Positions 27,229 to 33,151 of a DNA stretch of 33,151 bases are shown here, one piece after another. A program made the position numbers and the translations under genes. The notes beneath the pieces were generated by a model, which saw only the letters and a program-made list of their open reading frames with translations, searched no databases and was not told the DNA's origin. The stretch is from Thermoplasmata archaeon (GTDB lineage: Archaea > Thermoplasmatota > E2 > DHVEG-1). Position 1 is the first letter of the stretch. Each line of letters begins with the position of its first letter. The stretch lies in assembly GCA_003942085.1 (NCBI GenBank), contig DQIQ01000002.1, positions 64,898 through 98,048 on the forward strand, read 5' to 3'.

Positions 27229-27284
27229 AAGGGTTTTTTTGCTGTAAATACAGGATAACCTATATATCTTTTCGGGTGGCTCTC

Positions 27285-27806
27285 TTAGATGTCGTTGAGA
27301 TCCATACCGCATCGCTGACTCAGTTCCCGATGTAACTCCATCAACCGTTTCGCATGCTTCGTTTGTCCTTTTTGCAATGCTTTTTCGACTTCTTTTTCAA
27401 TCTGATGCTCATGGTCGTTTTCAATCAGGTTATCTGCATGGGCAACGATCTTTTCTTCTAACGTCATCGGGAGGTAATCTTTTGGGGGTAACCCAAGAGC
27501 TATAGCTTCTTCTTTTGGTATCCCTGCGCCTAAATGCCGCTCGATAATGCGAACAATACTGTCTGGTAAACCTAATGAAGTGGCAATCTTTGCTCCTTCA
27601 ACCCCGTGCATTATCCCCTGTGTTTTCGACCTTCCGATATCATGGAGCAACGCACCTGCTTCGACAAGCTGGACGTCCGCATGAGCTTTCCTTGCTATTC
27701 TGACTGCGACCTTTCGCACCGCTTCGCAATGGTTGATAACTTCATTTGAACATCCTACTTCTCTCAATAATCGAAGACAATGTCCAGGGCTTGGAATCGT
27801 GTTCAT
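27285..27806 (-). CDS. HD-domain (HDIG-type) predicted metal-dependent phosphohydrolase
   Basis: AGALLHDIGRSKTQGIMHGVEGAKIA HD signature; overlaps the upstream gene by 4 nt. Confidence 0.9.
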   Translation of the reverse strand: MNTIPSPGHCLRLLREVGCSNEVINHCEAVRKVAVRIARKAHADVQLVEAGALLHDIGRSKTQGIMHGVEGAKIATSLGLPDSIVRIIERHLGAGIPKEEAIALGLPPKDYLPMTLEEKIVAHADNLIENDHEHQIEKEVEKALQKGQTKHAKRLMELHRELSQRCGMDLNDI

Positions 27807-28318
27807 GTTTTTCCCTTTGAAAGAACCGTTTTTCCCTTAACACAGGGAACAATTTGAATGTTTCCGTTGAAATCTTTTCTCTGCCACGCTGCTTTTGTAT
27901 AGCGGTCAAGAAACAGTGCTAACGCGGCAACCTCGGAATGCGGCTGATTCCCGACTGAGACGTTCAGATTAGCGACTTCGTAAAAATAACGAGGGACCTT
28001 TTCTGCTCCGACGATAATCAACAGGTCACGACCGGTATCAAGATGGTCAACTGCTTCATCCAGCTCCATTCCATACATGGTCAGATGAACAATTGAACCC
28101 TGCCATGATTTGATGATTTTTTTATGATCAATCCCAGTCTCTACCTGAAAATCACCACCAAATCGACTGCAGACCGACTGGATGTTTTTCTTAATTTTTT
28201 CATCTTTCGTGGTGATAAATATTTTATCTGCGCCGAATGCACGCGCGACCAACGCGACATGTGTGGTTACCCGTTTGTCTCGATCGATCCGATGTCCAAT
28301 TCTCAGCACCGCTATCAC
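27803..28318 (-). CDS. trm56: tRNA (cytidine(56)-2'-O)-methyltransferase aTrm56 (SPOUT)
   Basis: VLRIGHRIDRDKRVTTHVALVARAFGADKI, VHLTMYGMELDEAV, LLIIVGAEKVPRYFYEVANLNVSVGNQPHSEVAALALFLDR match the aTrm56 family. Confidence 0.95.
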   Translation of the reverse strand: MIAVLRIGHRIDRDKRVTTHVALVARAFGADKIFITTKDEKIKKNIQSVCSRFGGDFQVETGIDHKKIIKSWQGSIVHLTMYGMELDEAVDHLDTGRDLLIIVGAEKVPRYFYEVANLNVSVGNQPHSEVAALALFLDRYTKAAWQRKDFNGNIQIVPCVKGKTVLSKGKT

Positions 28319-28390
28319 GATTATCAGTCCATCCTTGGAATACGGAAAAGAAAAAGAGTCTTAAAAACACTTTGATGTCGACAAAATTTG

Positions 28391-28852
28391 TTATGATCTG
28401 CCTTTTTTCTTCAACAGAATGAAATCAACTTTCTTCTCAGTATTATTTTCGATTCGAGTAATGTTCCCTGTCGAACCCGTCTCTTTTCGTTCCATGCTGT
28501 CGATGCTCTGTTCAATCGTTTCAGGACTTTCCCAACTTGTTCGTTTCGAGTTTTGTTTCTTTTCTGGACGAGAACTTTCTGGTTGTTTTTGTGCAGACCC
28601 CTTAGAATATAATGTTTCATTGTATTCTTTGATTGGAACTTCTTTGGATTCTTCCCTTGTTTTTGGTATCGTTGGTCTTTTCTCTGGTTCTTCGTATTGT
28701 TCGGTGGGTAATCCACTTTCTGTGGGCAATCCTTCTTTACTTTTCAACCGCTTGAACAATTTCCATTTTGTCACAGAGAACCCCTCAAGTCTTTTTTTCT
28801 TGGAGAGGCTATCTTTTAGAGACTTGATAAGGTTTTCCTTAAACAGAACCAC
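28391..28852 (-). CDS. Hypothetical charged low-complexity protein (GTG start)
   Basis: ORF of 153 aa (KSLKDSLSKKKRLEGF...GLPTESGLPTE...); TATA-like AGATAAATGC about 25-30 nt upstream on the minus strand. Competing + strand ORF 28419..28856 is hydrophobic and lacks support. Confidence 0.5.
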   Translation of the reverse strand: MVLFKENLIKSLKDSLSKKKRLEGFSVTKWKLFKRLKSKEGLPTESGLPTEQYEEPEKRPTIPKTREESKEVPIKEYNETLYSKGSAQKQPESSRPEKKQNSKRTSWESPETIEQSIDSMERKETGSTGNITRIENNTEKKVDFILLKKKGRS

Positions 28853-28925
28853 TTGAAACCGTCAGGGCAAACGAAAAGCATTTATCTGACTCCTAAATTC
28901 ACACTTGTAGCTTTTTAGTCAAGAA

Positions 28926-28998
28926 GGGCTAGTGGTCTAGTTGGTTATGACATCGCTCTCACACGGCGAAGGCCGCCGGTTCGAATCCGGCCTAGCCC
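28926..28998 (+). tRNA. tRNA-Val (anticodon CAC), no intron
   Basis: GGGCTAGTGGTCTAGTTGGTTATGACATCGCTCTCACACGGCGAAGGCCGCCGGTTCGAATCCGGCCTAGCCC; acceptor GGGCTAG/CTAGCCC; anticodon arm TCGCT-CTCACAC-GGCGA; GGTTCGAATCC T-arm. Confidence 0.97.
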
Positions 28999-29159
28999 AT
29001 ACATTTTCTAAATTACCTCTTCAGTCTCTAAGCAAATTCATAAATTCATTGGTGTTAAAAAAAATTTTGGTTCGCATCATCGATAAATTTTTTTTCATCA
29101 TCTAAATCGATTAGCTTATTAATCACCATGTGATTCCGTATATTGGTTACGTGGATGGG

Positions 29160-29510
29160 ATGCAGGATGACACAAATACAGCGATTTCTCCAGAGATGTT
29201 GAAACCTCTTATCATCAGGTCGCTTCGGAGAAGTAGCGTACGGAAGAAAATAGCGGAGTACCTTTTTGAGATTAGTCCCAGCGGGAGTTATACCTCGGAG
29301 ATCGCGTTCAGCGTCAAGACCACGCCGACCAATGTTATCGGCGCGATTCGTGGGATGAATACCAGATATCGCAATGATGAATCCCTCATCAGTCTGAATC
29401 TTGTTGAACAAATCGAAGGGGGAAAACACCGGGATATAAAATTGTACAGACTTACCGATCTTGGCAAAGAAATTGTAGAAGGTCTGCGTGACAATAAAAA
29501 ACGATACTAG
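29160..29510 (+). CDS. Winged-HTH transcriptional regulator-like protein
   Basis: RKKIAEYLFEISPSGSYTSEIAFSVKTTPTNVIGAIRGM...LISLNLVEQIEGGKHRDIKLYRLTDLGKEIVEGL wHTH pattern; TATA-like TTAGCTTATTAATC favours ATG 29160 over GTG 29130. Confidence 0.75.
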   Translation: MQDDTNTAISPEMLKPLIIRSLRRSSVRKKIAEYLFEISPSGSYTSEIAFSVKTTPTNVIGAIRGMNTRYRNDESLISLNLVEQIEGGKHRDIKLYRLTDLGKEIVEGLRDNKKRY

Positions 29511-29740
29511 GCGCCTTCGTATGATCCTTTTTTGTATTCTTCAAACATCGTCGTGACTTGATTTTCTTCTACTTGACCGATATCGCCACTTTCATAGCGC
29601 ACCACAAACCACCTGCTTGGACGCGGATACGTTCTGATGACGATTGCTTTTTTCGCAGGAAGATTTGGTGCATCTGGATCCCGCACTAAAACTTCGATAC
29701 CTTTTCGTATCCCTCGTTCTTCCAGCATAGATTTCTTCAT
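29507..29740 (-). CDS. Small conserved-looking hypothetical protein, 77 aa
   Basis: MKKSMLEERGIRKGIEVLVRDPDAPNLPAKKAIVIRTYPRPSRWFVVRYESGDIGQVEENQVTTMFEEYKKGSYEGA; beta-rich SH3/Tudor-like pattern. Confidence 0.65.
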   Translation of the reverse strand: MKKSMLEERGIRKGIEVLVRDPDAPNLPAKKAIVIRTYPRPSRWFVVRYESGDIGQVEENQVTTMFEEYKKGSYEGA

Positions 29741-29887
29741 CCTTCATTTTTTACTTTGTAGAATGAAATAACATCGACGTATAAAGAATTATTTCAACTG
29801 CTCATGATGTTCCAAAAATAACATATGATGTTCTATGATGAAGTTTAAATATAATACATTCGATTGCAGAAAATAGGTGAGGGCGAT

Positions 29888-30436
29888 ATGAAGTCAAAAA
29901 GAACGCTGTTTTTGTTAATGTTTGTAATCGGTCTTTGTTTTGCAATGGTGCTTGGTCCCCTATGTAGTGCTCAGCATGCTGTTGTTTCTATCAAGAATGT
30001 CAGTGTACAATTGGTAGAAACACGACCACCGGTGGGAAACAAGGTGATACGTGTCTACAATATTATTGCAGTCTTGCAAAATTCAGGTGACGTCAAATCA
30101 GATGAAATCAGTGTTTTTTTTTATGACCCTGAATATAATAAAACGACGACACCGCCCATAAAACTAACACCCTTTAATGTATCATTGAATCCTGATGAAA
30201 ATAAAACATTTATCCTTAATAACTGGCCGACACCGCTCACCGGTGATGTCCTTATCAATGTCAGCTTCAAGCCTTCGTTATCTGACGTTTTAAAAACCCA
30301 GGATAACTCCGGCTCTTATGTGTATCATCTGCAGATAGGAGCAACTAGGAAAACAACATCGACACCTGGTTTTGAGGTCGCGGTTGTTCTTTTCGCAATT
30401 CTTGCTCTTCTCGTAAAGAAACAAATAAAAAAATAA
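29888..30436 (+). CDS. Exported protein with CARDB-like domain and PGF-CTERM-like C-terminal sorting signal
   Basis: Signal MKSKRTLFLLMFVIGLCFAMVLGPLCSA; SD GGTGAGGG before ATG 29888; C-terminus TPGFEVAVVLFAILALLVKKQIKK. Confidence 0.82.
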   Translation: MKSKRTLFLLMFVIGLCFAMVLGPLCSAQHAVVSIKNVSVQLVETRPPVGNKVIRVYNIIAVLQNSGDVKSDEISVFFYDPEYNKTTTPPIKLTPFNVSLNPDENKTFILNNWPTPLTGDVLINVSFKPSLSDVLKTQDNSGSYVYHLQIGATRKTTSTPGFEVAVVLFAILALLVKKQIKK

Positions 30437-30478
30437 CAAGAGCAATGAACGATCAGTTAATACAGGAAATTTATTTCC

Positions 30479-30904
30479 CTATTTTTCTGTCACCGTAATA
30501 ACTACATGATCCACAAACGCTGCACCTGCTCCGTCATAGGTAACTTTATTTGCAGCGGAGAAAGATTTTTCAGTGTACCCTGAGGGTAAATTTGAGACAC
30601 TATGTCTGCTGTCATTGTACAACAAAATATTATTCTTGTCATAGAATTTCACATCAATCTTTGCGCTGATCATCTTTCCAGCGATATTGTGGAACAGCCA
30701 GCCTACGATTGCTGATTCGATGCCTCCTGATTTGTTTAAATTTTTTTCAAAAGACACATTTGCAAACTCGACGATCGTCGAATCAAGAAACACATTTTGA
30801 GGCCTTTGTTGCATCTTGATACTATTGGTATCTTGACATCCGCTCAACGACGCAATTATGGAAATAACGACTGCTATAACAAGTAATAATCCTTTCTTCA
30901 TATC
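30479..30904 (-). CDS. Lipoprotein with FxLYD-like beta domain
   Basis: MKKGLLLVIAVVISIIASLSGC lipobox; NIAGKMISAKIDVKFYDKNNILLYNDSRHSVSNLPSGYTEKSF. Confidence 0.75.
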   Translation of the reverse strand, partial: DMKKGLLLVIAVVISIIASLSGCQDTNSIKMQQRPQNVFLDSTIVEFANVSFEKNLNKSGGIESAIVGWLFHNIAGKMISAKIDVKFYDKNNILLYNDSRHSVSNLPSGYTEKSFSAANKVTYDGAGAAFVDHVVITVTEK

Positions 30905-31083
30905 CACTAATCCCTCCTGGTTTTCTGATAGAAAGATATGCGGGATCATCATAAATATGTTTCTATACCAAAGACTTTTCTAAGGAGGATTTTTTTGTTC
31001 ACAAAAAGTTTTAATAGCTATAAAATATCATTGATGGTATAAAATCAGGGAAAGCCAGACGATCTGGCGAAGAGAGATGGGAT

Positions 31084-31527
31084 ATGCCGTTGCCAGAAAA
31101 ATCAGAAATTATAAAGAACGTTCTAAAAACATTAATTTCGATTTCCAGTAGAAAGACCGATCTTCCCTATACGATTCTGACTATCGAAGACCATATCAAA
31201 CGATTAGCGATTCAATATTCCTTCCTCAAGCATGTTCAAATAAACAATGATGTCTATAACGAAGAGTCCGCTGAGGTAATCAGCGTGATGTCTGACATCA
31301 ACACCGTGCCACCGACAGAGCTAGGGAAAGCGTTGCATTCGATCATTCATTCGATGAATCGTTCTTTAGGGGATAATGCCGGTCATTTTTTCATAAAAGA
31401 AATCCGCAATACGCTCAACGATGATTATCTCAATGGTATGAAAGACATGGGCGTGGATCTGGGTCTGATGCAGCTAGAAAGCGAAATAACAAGATTGGAA
31501 CGAGAAATCACCCAGCGAAAAAAATAA
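31084..31527 (+). CDS. Hypothetical protein, 147 aa, alpha-helical with C-terminal coiled coil
   Basis: Complete ORF with TATA-like AGTTTTAATAGC at about 31007; no family recognised. Confidence 0.7.
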   Translation: MPLPEKSEIIKNVLKTLISISSRKTDLPYTILTIEDHIKRLAIQYSFLKHVQINNDVYNEESAEVISVMSDINTVPPTELGKALHSIIHSMNRSLGDNAGHFFIKEIRNTLNDDYLNGMKDMGVDLGLMQLESEITRLEREITQRKK

Positions 31528-31529
31528 CC

Positions 31530-33149
31530 TTATTTCTTCTTCCTGAACACCGCATACAGGATGACGATCATCACGATCAACGCCATGAAAATCCAGATAT
31601 ACCAGCTTTGTGGGATAATCTGGAAGATATCCTTATTTGATTTCTGTTCAAGGACAGACGGTACTTCGAATGTTAGTGCGTTCAACCCATAAATCGTGCC
31701 GTTCGCACCAATAATCACAGTTCCATTTGCCACAACAGGGTTTGACACGATCGGTGTTGTCACATAATTCCTCACGCCATCTACCGTGAAGCGCGGTGCA
31801 AACGCCCAGACCAGTTCTCCGTTCGATTGATTCACTGCATAGAGCCTGCCATCGTCACAGCCAAAGAACACATAACCCCCGTATGAGACTGGAGTGGAAT
31901 GGATACTTGCTTGGCAAGGAAACATCCATTTTACGGTCCCATCTTCCTCAAAAGCATAGAGGTTATTGTCCATGGCACCGACAAAGATGACCCCTTTTGA
32001 GACAACAGGGGCGCAATCAAATCCCCATCCTGTTTGATAACTCCATTTTACCACACCAGTGGCTGCATCAAGGGCATAGACATAGGTATCCCATGACCCA
32101 AGATAGATCGTATTGTTTGATAGAACAGGGGCTGCAGTGATCCTGCCTTTTGATGAAAACGTCCATGTAACGGTATGATTATTTCTGTCTACCGCATAGC
32201 AACTGTTCTCTGAGGTAAGATAGATGTTCTTGTCGTAGACTGCTGACAAATAACTTTCGTTACCAAATTTCAGTCTCCATTGCTCTTGACCATCGAGTAC
32301 CGAGAGAGCATATACGTTCCCGGATGAGTCTGCACACAGAATGTTGTCTTGTATGAGTATCGGTTGTGAGATGATTTTACCAGGGGTTTGTATCTTCCAT
32401 TGTCGGTCTCCTGTTTGTGAAAATGCTGCAATACCTTGTTCATCTCCAACGAATAACAAACCATTCTGTGCTAGTGGGGTCGTAGGGTTCCTTCCTACTG
32501 TTGTACGCCATCGCAGACTACCAGTTTGTGCGTTGAGACAGAGCAGGTCACCTGATGGGAGAGTAATGTACAGTCTCCCGTCTTCCACAAAACCAGCAGC
32601 AGTAAAATTATTCACTTTTTGCGTGGTATCAAATGTCCATGCCACTGTTGTTTCTCCTAAGGTTTTTTTCTCTTCTGGTATAGGTAACTTGTATCCTTCT
32701 TTGGATGGTAGACCAAACAGCCGTACCCATCCGGCTGGTGGTACTTCTTCTGTTGTGACTGCCTGGGAATCATAATTTGATATGATCAGTGGATGATGAG
32801 GGTTTCCGAAAAATGCCCATAACCCGTTCTGGCTCATCAGATAAGAATCAGTCACTTTTACATCGGTGATCCAATCACTAATCGGGGAGGTGCACATGAT
32901 CTGCTTGACGGTCTCAATATCGATGTCCCCGTAGTATTTTTTTCCGAGCTCTTCGAATTTGAGGTCTCGTTCTGTGGGGATATATCTGAACGAGAAGTAC
33001 CCCCATCCAGGCACCCCTAGAAAATTGCATAACACAAAGTTTTTTACATAGCTTTTAAGGTTCATTCGTTCGAAACGGACATGGAGATCAAGCGGGTTAT
33101 TTGCGCTCCAGTAAAACCCGTTGAATGTTCGCCAGACTGCAGAATGTCG
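31530..33149 (-). CDS. PQQ-type beta-propeller protein with C-terminal TM anchor and an unusual N-terminal region (truncated by right edge)
   Basis: Repeated GDLLCLNAQTGSLRWRT, GNVYALSVLDGQEQWRL, TYVYALDAATGVVKWSYQT, NNLYAFEEDGTVKW, GRLYAVNQSNGELVW; terminal YIWIFMALIVMIVILYAVFRKKK. The frame remains open upstream of Met 33065 (RHSAVWRTFNGFYWSANNPLDLHVRFER). Confidence 0.85.
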   Translation of the reverse strand, partial: RHSAVWRTFNGFYWSANNPLDLHVRFERMNLKSYVKNFVLCNFLGVPGWGYFSFRYIPTERDLKFEELGKKYYGDIDIETVKQIMCTSPISDWITDVKVTDSYLMSQNGLWAFFGNPHHPLIISNYDSQAVTTEEVPPAGWVRLFGLPSKEGYKLPIPEEKKTLGETTVAWTFDTTQKVNNFTAAGFVEDGRLYITLPSGDLLCLNAQTGSLRWRTTVGRNPTTPLAQNGLLFVGDEQGIAAFSQTGDRQWKIQTPGKIISQPILIQDNILCADSSGNVYALSVLDGQEQWRLKFGNESYLSAVYDKNIYLTSENSCYAVDRNNHTVTWTFSSKGRITAAPVLSNNTIYLGSWDTYVYALDAATGVVKWSYQTGWGFDCAPVVSKGVIFVGAMDNNLYAFEEDGTVKWMFPCQASIHSTPVSYGGYVFFGCDDGRLYAVNQSNGELVWAFAPRFTVDGVRNYVTTPIVSNPVVANGTVIIGANGTIYGLNALTFEVPSVLEQKSNKDIFQIIPQSWYIWIFMALIVMIVILYAVFRKKK

Positions 33150-33151
33150 AT

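Noticed and set aside
29055-29429. 124-aa minus ORF opposite the wHTH gene
   Set aside because: The + strand frame has a wHTH pattern and promoter; the minus product has no signal.
1-33151. CRISPR arrays, IS elements, transposases, integrases, prophage genes
   Set aside because: Looked for direct repeats with spacers, terminal inverted repeats and transposase or integrase motifs; none seen. The only strong tandem repeat is the coding FN3-like array.

Overview
This 33.2-kb window looks like an archaeal chromosome segment, most consistent with the Thermoplasmatota (taxonomy is inference). The evidence is TTTTWAAW-type TATA boxes about 25-45 nt upstream of genes, archaeal-type AspRS, archaeal phosphopantothenate-pathway synthetase, aTrm56, PAC2 and RtcB.

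Conserved genes: the left end holds housekeeping genes (HhH protein, rtcB, PAC2, 4-phosphopantoate--beta-alanine ligase, aspS). Next come a split two-component system, an orphan hypF and an APC permease. The right end has a 4Fe-4S protein, tRNA-Leu(GAG), an HD-domain protein, aTrm56, tRNA-Val(CAC), a wHTH regulator and several exported proteins.

The most interesting part is the accessory region at about 13.7-26 kb, rich in exported proteins. It contains a lipoprotein, an FG-GAP/VCBS + PKD protein, a C25 gingipain-like protease with PKD domains, and a 1706-codon surface protein with DUF2341 and nine FN3-like repeats. The FG-GAP protein and the protease share an unusual C-terminal tail (MP..Y.F...F.QH......MF..LRHL.G) that is a candidate sorting or anchoring tag.

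Features missed by the ORF track: a degraded lipoprotein gene in the 'intergenic' 17.3-17.85 kb, a 25-aa lysine-rich microprotein (13772-13849), and a 50-aa four-cysteine microprotein (26984-27136).
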